From positions 1-6,255 of the forward strand of contig DRMS01000445.1 of assembly GCA_011322515.1 (NCBI GenBank): DNA of 6,255 nt, in the 5' to 3' direction. Source of the stretch: Leucothrix mucor (lineage in GTDB: Bacteria; Pseudomonadota; Gammaproteobacteria; Thiotrichales; Thiotrichaceae). The position numbers and the translations under genes were made by a program. Shown piece by piece: positions 1 to 4,771 of the stretch; position 1 is the stretch's first letter, and the number at the start of each line of letters is the position of its first letter. A model generated the notes under the pieces. The model searched no databases. It worked only from the letters and a program-made list of their open reading frames with translations, and was not told where the DNA came from.

Positions 1-456
1 ATCGGTGAAGACCCTAGCGATATTCCCAATAACCTAATGCCTTATATTTCAGGCGTTGCGGTTGGAAAATTAGAACAGTTATCTGTGTTTGGAGGGGACT
101 ATGATACGCCTGACGGAACAGGTGTGCGGGATTATATCCATGTAGTTGACCTAGCCAAAGGGCATGTAAAAGCGCTTCAGGCATTTGAAAATAGCAAGGT
201 TGACAATCTTTACACAGTGAATTTAGGAACAGGAAAAGGCTATTCGGTTTTGGAAATGGTTGAAGCCTTTAAACTGGCATCAGGCAAAGAAATTGCTTAT
301 GAAATTATAGCACGCAGAGCAGGTGATATTGCCTGTTGTTATGCTGACCCTAACTATGCAAAAGAACTCATTGCTTGGGAAGCAAGTAAAGGGCTTCAAG
401 CCATGTGTGATGATACTTGGAAATGGCAGAGTAATAATCCTAATGGTTATAAATAA
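1..456 (+). CDS. galE: UDP-glucose 4-epimerase, C-terminal part (5' end outside window)
   Basis: GalE interconverts UDP-glucose and UDP-galactose in the cytoplasm (Leloir pathway and supply of sugars for surface polysaccharides). The reading frame is open from base 1 and encodes 151 residues, roughly the last 45% of a usual 338-residue GalE. The NAD-binding glycine motif and the catalytic YxxxK lie upstream of the window. Visible landmarks follow E. coli GalE closely: the IGEDP..IPNNLMPYI substrate-binding segment at residues 1-16, DGTGVRDYIHVVDLAKGH at about 39-56, NLGTGKGYSVLE at about 74-85, RRAGD at about 105-109, and the family ending TWKWQSNNPNGY. The first ATG, at 37, is internal. Family assignment is near certain. 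A related UDP-hexose epimerase of the same family is the only realistic alternative. Confidence 0.96.
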   Translation: MGEDPSDIPNNLMPYISGVAVGKLEQLSVFGGDYDTPDGTGVRDYIHVVDLAKGHVKALQAFENSKVDNLYTVNLGTGKGYSVLEMVEAFKLASGKEIAYEIIARRAGDIACCYADPNYAKELIAWEASKGLQAMCDDTWKWQSNNPNGYK

Positions 457-485
457 TAGCTCTCCTAGAATTTTTGTGGGAGCTA
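457..485 (+). terminator. possible transcription terminator after galE
   Basis: Immediately after the galE stop codon, TAGCTCTC (457-464) can pair with GGGAGCTA (478-485), giving an 8-bp stem with one G-T pair and a 13-base loop. The downstream sequence TATCATTTAAA is only moderately T-rich, so this would be a weak intrinsic terminator. Its position directly behind the stop codon supports the role. It may work in both directions because the transposase remnant is convergent. Confidence 0.45.
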
Positions 486-487
486 TA

Positions 488-762
488 TCATTTAAACAGT
501 GCATACCATTGAATATCAAGAATATATTCTCTGCAATAAATGATCCAGTCTAAAAATTTCATAACAACGTCGTTTGATTACTTTGATTTTGTTTGAGACC
601 TTCAACAAATCCACTGCTTTTATGGGATACAAAATAGTTGGCAATCTCATCAAAGTGGTAGCGTAGCGTTTTGATAAAAGAAGTAAAGCAGATGAGCGAA
701 CTGGCTTCGATTCCTGTTATCCAGTTTTTTAAACGGCGTTTAGCACTGGCTTTATTAATCAA
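488..762 (-). pseudogene. ISL3-family transposase remnant (C-terminal fragment, frameshifted)
   Basis: Read on the minus strand, the segment resembles the C-terminal end of DDE transposases of the ISL3 (IS204/IS1001/IS1096/IS1165) family. Landmarks are SAKRRLKNWI, then F-x-x-F-I-K-T-L-R-Y-H-F-D-E-I-A-N-Y-F, then SSGFVEGL, where the family expects VEGLNNKIKVIKRRCYG. After VEGL the open frame (559-762) runs into unrelated residues. Shifting by one base at the CTCAAACAAAATC stretch near 583-596 restores NKIKVIKRRCYEIFRLDHLL, and a second shift near 524-532 restores ILDIQWYALFK with a stop at 488-490. The N-terminal part with most of the catalytic residues is missing and only a TTG is available as start. 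It abuts the 3' end of the ZIP gene, and no insertion-sequence ends were identified. It is an inactive fossil of an insertion that was mostly deleted. Confidence 0.82.
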
Positions 763-769
763 TGTGCTT

Positions 770-1531
770 CTACTCTAAAAGAAGCAAAAGCAACATAATA
801 CCAATCCCAATAAACAGTGTCATTATTTGCAAAAAAGATTCTTTCGCCGATTTATGCTTATGCATTTCGGGTATCAAATCACTCATTGCAATATAGATAA
901 AGCCCCCTGCAGCAATAGGCGGAAGCCATATAGTGAGACTTGCGCTGGAACTACCCGCAAACAGCACCAGTACCGTACCAAATACAGCAGTCAGTGCGGA
1001 TAGAAAATTCACCCATAATGCTCTTGCTTTGCTATAACCTGCATGTAAAAGCACCCCAAAGTCACTAATTTCTTGGGGTATTTCATGGAGAAGAATGGCA
1101 ACGGTTGCAGAGATTCCTGCTTCGATACTGACTAAATAAGCAGCTCCAATAACAATCCCATCAATAAAATTATGCGCGCCATCGGCTATTAATATCATGC
1201 GTCCAACGGGATAAATATGTCCTTCTTTTGTATTCTCACATCCATCACCGTGGTGGTGATGCCAGTGTAAGAATTTTTCGAGCATGAAAAACAGTACAAT
1301 ACCACCAATAATTTCCATAGAAACGATGGTGCTATTGGCGATTTTCTGAAAAGACTCAGGGATAAGATGAAGGAACGCTCCACCAAGCAAAGCACCCACC
1401 GCTAAACTGACCATTAGAAAAAGGTATTTTCGTAATATTTTTTCATTGATTGACAAAACAAAAACGCCAAGCAAAGAAACAAGACTAACAATAATGACAC
1501 TCGCTAGTGAATATAAAGAGGCTTGATTCAT
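770..1531 (-). CDS. ZIP family (LIV-1-like) divalent metal transporter, probably zinc
   Basis: This is a predicted inner-membrane carrier for uptake of zinc or a related divalent cation. The 253-residue protein has about eight hydrophobic segments. It carries the two metal-site motifs of ZIP proteins: HNFIDG at residues 120-125 and HEIPQE at 149-154, followed by D157. H55 (HLIPES) and D218-E222 (SDLIPE) are further polar positions in membrane segments. The loop before the first motif contains HWHHHHGDG (89-97), typical of the cytosolic metal-binding loop. E. coli ZupT has HNFPEG and HNIPEG instead, so that name is not used. The ATG at 1531 is preceded by GGAG with 6-base spacing; an in-frame ATG at 1555 would add eight residues but lacks as good a ribosome site. 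It is divergent from zur with paired palindromes between, so zinc repression is likely. The exact metal is not shown by sequence. Confidence 0.92.
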   Translation of the reverse strand: MNQASLYSLASVIIVSLVSLLGVFVLSINEKILRKYLFLMVSLAVGALLGGAFLHLIPESFQKIANSTIVSMEIIGGIVLFFMLEKFLHWHHHHGDGCENTKEGHIYPVGRMILIADGAHNFIDGIVIGAAYLVSIEAGISATVAILLHEIPQEISDFGVLLHAGYSKARALWVNFLSALTAVFGTVLVLFAGSSSASLTIWLPPIAAGGFIYIAMSDLIPEMHKHKSAKESFLQIMTLFIGIGIMLLLLLLE

Positions 1532-1576
1532 GTAAAACTCCGCAAGATAAAACATTTAAACAATAAAATTTTGGCT

Positions 1577-1614
1577 ATGATACATTGTATCGTTTTAATG
1601 ATATAGCGTATCGT
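1577..1614. promoter_or_regulatory. paired palindromic operator in the ZIP/zur divergent region, candidate Zur box
   Basis: GATACATTGTATC (1579-1591) is a perfect 6-1-6 palindrome. GATATAGCGTATC (1600-1612) is a degenerate second copy. With flanks, the 17-base units at 1577-1593 and 1598-1614 match at 14 of 17 positions, and they are spaced exactly 21 bp, two helical turns, so dimers would bind the same DNA face. Their place upstream of the ZIP gene, next to a Fur-family gene, points to a Zur operator, although the half-site is not the classic E. coli Zur sequence. Promoter elements overlap. Toward the ZIP gene, a TACAAT -10 lies in the first palindrome on the minus strand. Toward zur, an extended -10 TGATATAGC (1599-1607) lies in the second, with a poor -35 17 bases upstream. 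The palindromes are seen directly; binding by Zur is inferred. Confidence 0.66.
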
Positions 1615-1616
1615 AA

Positions 1617-1774
1617 AGAAGTTCTAAGCAATGATTTTACCCATCTTACTTGCCCTTTTGCTCCTGTTTGAATCATCTTAATCGTTGCGTAGAGCAACTA
1701 TGCGCCTCTTGAGATGCTCCAATTAGGAACAAAAAATCAGCGTCATATAGGTAAATTGATTACTTGGAACTTCC
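1617..1774. mobile_element. foldback (MITE-like) element, copy 1, between operator and zur
   Basis: This is a 158-bp, nearly palindromic, non-coding element. Its ends are AGAAGTTCT and GGAACTTCC, the inverted repeat continues inward through the ATTTTACC / GGTAAATT region, and TAA flanks both sides (1614-1616, 1775-1777). The centre carries a GTTGC/GCAAC hairpin (1684-1698) inside the conserved core GTTGCGTAGAGCAACTATGC. It matches copy 2 almost base for base over its full length apart from an insertion there. It has no transposase, so it would be a non-autonomous element mobilised in trans. It leaves only 39 bases before the zur ATG, so any zur transcript starting at the operator region would carry this hairpin in its leader. 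Confidence 0.8.
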
Positions 1775-1813
1775 TAACGAAAAATTGAAGAAGCAGATTG
1801 GGTGATAAAGACG

Positions 1814-2266
1814 ATGAATAATATTCAGGAGTGCCTTGAACGTGCTGAGTCAGATTGTGGAGAATATGGTACGCGCTTAACGAGTAAGCGAAAATATATT
1901 CTTTTAAGTTTATTACAATCCGACAAAGCTATGTCTGCTTATGAGATTGTTGATTTTTGTAAAAATGAGTTTGGAAAAGCCATGCCTGCCATGTCGGTGT
2001 ATCGGATATTAGATTTTCTGCAACAACAGCTATTGGTACACAAGTTAAACTCTGCCAATAAGTTTGTGGCTTGTTCTCATATTACCTGTGATCATGATCA
2101 TGAGGTAACACAATTCTTAATTTGTAACGAATGCCTACAGGTTAAAGAAATTAATACCAATCAATCAACCATTAAAGCCTTGCAGCAAAATATTAAAGAA
2201 GCAGGATTTCACTTGCTCTACCCGCAGCTTGAAATGCATTGTCTGTGTGAAAACTGTATGACGTAA
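1814..2266 (+). CDS. zur: Fur-family zinc uptake regulator Zur
   Basis: Predicted cytoplasmic zinc-sensing repressor of zinc-uptake genes. The 150-residue product aligns well with E. coli Zur. The winged-helix DNA-binding half is at about 1-80, with RLTSKRKYILLSLL (21-34), SAYEIVDF (41-48) and the recognition-helix region MPAMSVYRILDFL (57-69). A dimerisation and metal half follows. Cysteine pairs C104/C107 and C145/C148 match the structural zinc site of the family; H76, C87, H94/H96 and E112 are candidates for the regulatory site. The ATG at 1814 is preceded by GGTGAT (1801-1806), which matches the anti-Shine-Dalgarno with 7-base spacing. An in-frame GTG at 1802 would add MIKT. The protein ends two residues after the last cysteine, without the His-rich tail of E. 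coli Zur, and its TAA stop is also the left flank of foldback copy 2. The neighbouring ZIP gene supports a zinc role; Fur or PerR specificity is less likely. Confidence 0.9.
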   Translation: MNNIQECLERAESDCGEYGTRLTSKRKYILLSLLQSDKAMSAYEIVDFCKNEFGKAMPAMSVYRILDFLQQQLLVHKLNSANKFVACSHITCDHDHEVTQFLICNECLQVKEINTNQSTIKALQQNIKEAGFHLLYPQLEMHCLCENCMT

Positions 2267-2399
2267 GGAAGTTCCAAGCAATGATTTTACCCATCTTACT
2301 TGCCCTTTTGCTCCTGCTTGAATCATCTCAATCGTTGCGTAGAGCAACTATGCGCCTCTTGAGATGCTCTAATCAGGAACAAAAAATCAGCGCCATATA

Positions 2400-2499
2400 T
2401 AGTTTTTCACATAAATAATTGCACCCTTCGACTCCGCTCAGGGTACAGCTCCCTGAGCGGAGTCGAAGGGTGCTGAAATTTAATAAATGAATGTCTATA
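2400..2499. mobile_element. 100-bp insertion nested in foldback copy 2
   Basis: Alignment to copy 1 is continuous up to 2399 and resumes at 2500, so 100 bases have been added. The sequence TATA before the insertion point is repeated at 2496-2499, compatible with a short (2-4 bp) target duplication. Most of the insert is AT-rich arms around the perfect palindrome at 2421-2473. The arms themselves are only weakly inverted. Confidence 0.7.
2421..2473. repeat. perfect palindromic repeat, CCCTTCGACTCCGCTCAGGG type
   Basis: Bases 2421-2443 and 2451-2473 are exact reverse complements over 23 bp with a 7-base loop (TACAGCT). The arm contains CCCTTCGACTCCGCTCAGGG. The start CCCTTCGAC and the end GCTCAGG are shared with the palindrome at 4289-4370, but the centre differs (TCC here, AA there). 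Repeats of this kind are widespread in intergenic regions of many bacteria. It is GC-rich relative to its surroundings and would fold into a very stable hairpin, possibly ending transcription from zur. Confidence 0.85.
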
Positions 2500-2524
2500 G
2501 GTAAATTCATTACTTGAAACTTCC

Positions 2525-2855
2525 TAAACAACTCATAATTACAAAAAATATTTAATACCAGAGGATCTGTTATGAATAAAGCAAGACAATTTTATCAAAC
2601 CGTTATTGTTGTGAATGCGTTTATTTTTTATATTGGTTGGCTTTGCCGAGACAAGTAAGGATTCAGAGCGCAAGCATTCAGAGAAAGAACAATTGGGAGT
2701 ATTTTGCTTGTTTGATGAGCTAAATTAAAATTGAGAATTACAGGTATGAGAGTGATACCATTCAAAAAAATAGCAATTATCAAAGCACATAAAATAGAAG
2801 TGCGATACCATATTAGCTTCTCGTCCCTTGTGCAATCTAGGATTCTCTAACCTTT
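2525..2855. other. intergenic stretch between foldback copy 2 and yajR
   Basis: These 331 bases hold no recognisable full gene. They include a 28-codon ORF with a good ribosome site (2572-2658) and a close direct repeat ATTCAGAG (2662-2669 and 2678-2685). The octamer GATACCAT also occurs twice, 50 bases apart (2754-2761 and 2804-2811). A candidate promoter for yajR is TTGAGA (2731-2736) with GATACC (2754-2759) at 17-base spacing; the -10 match is weak. The stretch could be a decayed gene, but no reading frame gave a product I recognise. Confidence 0.4.
2572..2658 (+). CDS. possible 28-residue hydrophobic small protein or gene remnant
   Basis: The ORF starts with ATG preceded by GAGG (2561-2564) at 7-base spacing, a better ribosome site than that of yajR. 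It encodes 28 residues with a basic start (MNKARQFYQ) and a hydrophobic middle (TVIVVNAFIFYIGWLC), ending CRDK. This could be a small membrane protein. It could equally be the start of a longer gene that was lost, because the following sequence reads on without similarity I recognise. No family can be assigned; the case rests on the ribosome site and composition only. Confidence 0.3.
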   Translation: MNKARQFYQTVIVVNAFIFYIGWLCRDK

Positions 2856-4205
2856 ATGAATAACCTTGAAAAACGAACAGCGGTTTCACTAGCAGCCGTC
2901 TATGCGGTGCGTATGCTAGGTCTGTTTATGATCCTGCCTGTCTTTACTCTTTATGCTGAAAATATTCCAAATATAACGCCTTTTATGATTGGCTTGACAA
3001 TTGGTATTTATGGACTAACACAGGCTCTACTGCAAATTCCACTGGGTTTATTGTCTGATAAAATGGGACGTAAACCTGTTATAGCAGGTGGATTGCTTCT
3101 CTTTGCTATTGGTAGTGTCATCGCGGCGCTAGCAAATAATATCGAAATACTTATTTTAGGTCGGGCAATTCAAGGTTCAGGTGCTATTGCAGCGGCGACG
3201 ATGGCATTGGCTGCGGATCTTACCCGTGAAGAGCATCGAGCCAAGGTTATGGCAGTTATTGGTATGACCATTGGCGTTTCATTTGGTGTAGCGATGGTGA
3301 TTGGACCACTTATTAGCGAATGGGCAGGTCTTAGCGGTATTTTTTGGGTAACAACAGGGTTAGCATTCTCGGGTATTTTACTGATTTTATTTGTCGTACC
3401 GCAGCCTCCTGCTTTGTACTCTCATCGAGATGCGGGCATTATTAAAGGCTATCTATCATCCGCATTACGCGATCCGACTTTAATACGCATGAATATTGGC
3501 GTGTTTATTTTGCATATGATTCTTTCCGCAAACTTTACCGTTATTCCACTTATCTTTCGTGACACACTAGGGCTTGTAAGCGTAGAGCATTGGAAAATCT
3601 ATCTCCCTGTATTGCTAGTTTCTTTTACTCTGTCCATTCCTTTCATCATCATTGCTGAAAAATATCATAAAATTAAACCCTTATTTATCACTTCTATTAG
3701 TGTATTAATTATTGCCCAGATGACAATGGGGTTAATGACAGACACTATGCTAATGCTATTACTGGGATTTTTGCTTTTCTTTATTGGTTTTAATTTTTTA
3801 GAGGCGGTACAACCTTCCCTTGTCGCTAAATACTCCAATGTTAATAATAAAGGGACTGCGATGGGTGTTTTTTCTACTGCGCAATTTCTAGGAATTTTTG
3901 CAGGTGGAACGCTTGGAGGACTGGTTTCAAGTTATTGGGGGATTCAGGGCGTATTGTTATTTGGCGCTATTGTTGCTGCACTATGGCTATTAGTTGCACT
4001 GGGTTTACCACAACCTCAGTTTTATCAGAGTCGGATTTTTAAATTAAATCCAAATGCTCTACATGACCCCGCTAAAACAGCGCAGTTACTTGCGCAAGTG
4101 GCTGGAGTTAAGGAAAGTGCACTTTCTTTAAGTGAAGGTGTGGCTTATTTGAAGGTGGATAAGGATGAGTTTAAGGAGAATAATTTAAAGAAATTTCTGG
4201 AGTAA
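2856..4205 (+). CDS. yajR: MFS transporter of the YajR type with C-terminal soluble domain
   Basis: This is an inner-membrane major facilitator superfamily protein, probably a proton-driven exporter; the physiological substrate of YajR is unsettled. The 449-residue product has twelve hydrophobic segments and matches E. coli YajR along its length: RMLGLFMILPVFTLY (19-33), the motif A loop GLLSDKMGRK (64-73), GRAIQGSGAIAAATMAL (102-118) and the motif C region GVSFGVAMVIGP (140-151). Further landmarks are FNFLEAVQPSLVAKYS, KGTAMGVFSTAQFLGIFAGG and EHWKIYLPVLL. After about residue 384 a soluble tail of some 65 residues ends with GVAYLKVDKDEF, corresponding to the ferredoxin-like YAM domain of YajR. 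The ATG at 2856 has only a distant AGGA (2839-2842, 13 bases away), so translation initiation may be weak; the N-terminus still fits the family. It is transcribed alone and convergent with yqhA. Confidence 0.92.
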   Translation: MNNLEKRTAVSLAAVYAVRMLGLFMILPVFTLYAENIPNITPFMIGLTIGIYGLTQALLQIPLGLLSDKMGRKPVIAGGLLLFAIGSVIAALANNIEILILGRAIQGSGAIAAATMALAADLTREEHRAKVMAVIGMTIGVSFGVAMVIGPLISEWAGLSGIFWVTTGLAFSGILLILFVVPQPPALYSHRDAGIIKGYLSSALRDPTLIRMNIGVFILHMILSANFTVIPLIFRDTLGLVSVEHWKIYLPVLLVSFTLSIPFIIIAEKYHKIKPLFITSISVLIIAQMTMGLMTDTMLMLLLGFLLFFIGFNFLEAVQPSLVAKYSNVNNKGTAMGVFSTAQFLGIFAGGTLGGLVSSYWGIQGVLLFGAIVAALWLLVALGLPQPQFYQSRIFKLNPNALHDPAKTAQLLAQVAGVKESALSLSEGVAYLKVDKDEFKENNLKKFLE

Positions 4206-4245
4206 AAACGGTATTAGGAATAGGAAGTTCCCAGTTGACACTTTT

Positions 4246-4413
4246 GGCTACCAATTTAAGGCGGGACAGTTCATGTTTCTGCTATTCACCCGCACCCTTC
4301 GACAAGCTCAGGAAGCGGTGTCCTGAGTCTACCGAAGGGCTAGTTCCCTGAGCTTGTCGAAGGGTGCGGGTTGTTTGCTATGACTTTATTTGTCCCGCCT
4401 TAAGTTGGTAGCC
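4246..4413. mobile_element. 168-bp MITE with 23-bp inverted ends and 8-bp target duplication
   Basis: The left end 4246-4268 (starting GGCTACCAATTTAAGGCGGG) and the right end 4391-4413 are reverse complements at 22 of 23 positions. ACACTTTT flanks the element on both sides (4238-4245 and 4414-4421), a perfect 8-bp target-site duplication. There is no coding sequence. Its centre is a GC-rich palindrome (4289-4370). An 8-bp duplication with ends starting GG would fit transposases such as the IS1595 family, but no parent element is in the window, so the family is inferred only. Confidence 0.88.
4289..4370. repeat. nested palindromic repeat, CCCTTCGACAAGCTCAGG type
   Basis: Bases 4289-4312 and 4347-4370 are exact 24-bp reverse complements. 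Between them lies a decayed third unit, CCTGAGTCTACCGAAGGG (4322-4339), in the same direction as the right arm. It belongs to the same broad repeat class as 2421-2473 but has the CAAG variant centre. Found inside a mobile element, it was either part of that element or inserted later; the small loop unit suggests internal duplication and decay. Confidence 0.82.
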
Positions 4414-4453
4414 ACACTTTTTTATAAATAGAGTGTAAGACGTATCTTAATTA

Positions 4454-4715
4454 TCTCGTAAAGACGCAGAGTACGCGAAGAAAAGATATTACATTTCCCA
4501 TTTAATTAAGGAACGTGCACGAAACAACTTCCCGATCTCTAACTTGCCTTTTTATCCCAGCTTGGATGATCTCATTCGTTGCGTAGAGTAACTATGCGCC
4601 TCATGAGTTCATCCAATCTGAAATAAAAATTCTGCGTTAGAACTTAGGGAAGTTATTCCGTGCACGTTCCTAAGGAAAAAGAAATCTACTTTGCATACTC
4701 TGTGTCTTTGCGAGA
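4454..4715. repeat. imperfect inverted repeat split by foldback copy 3
   Basis: The arm 4454-4480 (TCTCGTAAAGACGCAGAGTA...) and the arm 4689-4715 (...ACTCTGTGTCTTTGCGAGA) are reverse complements at 23 of 27 positions. This is the common CTTTGCG-TCTTTGCGAGA type of intergenic repeat. The arms are now 208 bases apart, with foldback copy 3 between them, so the foldback element probably inserted into an older palindrome. Confidence 0.7.
4510..4670. mobile_element. foldback element, copy 3, with a different terminal repeat
   Basis: This 161-bp element has perfect 12-bp ends GGAACGTGCACG (4510-4521) and CGTGCACGTTCC (4659-4670), and TAA flanks both sides (4507-4509, 4671-4673), as for copies 1 and 2. 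Its interior (4539-4636) aligns without gaps to 1645-1742 of copy 1 at roughly three quarters identity. That includes the central CGTTGCGTAGAG(C/T)AACTATGCGCCTC block (26 bases, one difference). The ends, however, differ from those of copies 1 and 2. It has no coding capacity. Confidence 0.78.
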
Positions 4716-4729
4716 GATATGTTTTTTTT

Positions 4730-4751
4730 TGCCCTACTTTAAATTGGTCGC
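4730..4751. repeat. degenerate end of the 4246-4413 element family
   Basis: The sequence TGCCCTACTTTAAATTGGTC and the two following bases resemble the right end of the 168-bp element (TGTCCCGCCTTAAGTTGGTA...), sharing most positions. It may be a decayed solo end. It lies just downstream of yqhA (minus strand) and next to a run of nine T on the plus strand (4722-4730). Confidence 0.4.
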
Positions 4752-4771
4752 TGTTTAATTTCTTTGGATTA

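Larger units (their letters stand above)
2267..2524. mobile_element. foldback (MITE-like) element, copy 2, abutting the zur stop codon
   Basis: This copy has the same orientation as copy 1 and nearly the same sequence, from GGAAGTTCC (2267-2275) to GAAACTTCC (2516-2524). TAA flanks both sides (2264-2266, which is the zur stop codon, and 2525-2527). It includes the central GTTGCGTAGAGCAACTATGC core. Relative to copy 1 it carries exactly 100 extra bases (2400-2499), a second nested element. Being palindromic and directly downstream of zur, its transcript could act as a terminator or 3' stabilising hairpin. Confidence 0.8.
4206..4771. other. repeat-filled convergent gap between yajR and yqhA
   Basis: There is no gene in these 566 bases, only small palindromic elements. 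In order they are a GGAAGTTCCC palindrome (4222-4231) like the ends of the zur-flanking elements, and a 168-bp element with 8-bp target duplication (4246-4413). Then come an inverted repeat with arms 4454-4480 and 4689-4715, a third foldback element between those arms (4510-4670), and a degenerate element end at 4730-4751. Both neighbouring genes end here, so insertions would be tolerated, and the hairpins may serve as terminators in both directions. No classical terminator with a clear T tract was found for either gene. Confidence 0.75.

Noticed and set aside
280..553. ORFs on both strands overlapping the galE end and the transposase remnant (280-519 minus, 323-553 plus)
   Set aside because: They overlap a well-supported galE frame, show no recognisable product, and are explained as shadow frames.
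1195..1395. Minus-strand ORF of 66 codons inside the ZIP gene
   Set aside because: Lies wholly inside the ZIP coding region in another frame.
770..1531. Naming the metal transporter ZupT
   Set aside because: Motifs are HNFIDG and HEIPQE rather than the HNFPEG and HNIPEG of ZupT, so only the ZIP superfamily is supported.
2165..2347. Minus-strand ORF of 60 codons across the zur end and foldback copy 2
   Set aside because: Antisense to zur and made partly of palindromic element sequence; no product recognised.
2754..2811. GATACCAT direct repeats as further Zur operators
   Set aside because: They share GATAC but lack the inverted GTATC half and are 50 bp apart, so resemblance to the operator is too weak.
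4222..4231. GGAAGTTCCC as a solo end of a foldback element
   Set aside because: Only ten bases match and no further element sequence follows; chance cannot be excluded.
1617..4670. CRISPR array suggested by repeated palindromes
   Set aside because: The repeats are long foldback elements at irregular distances with no short regularly spaced repeat-spacer units.
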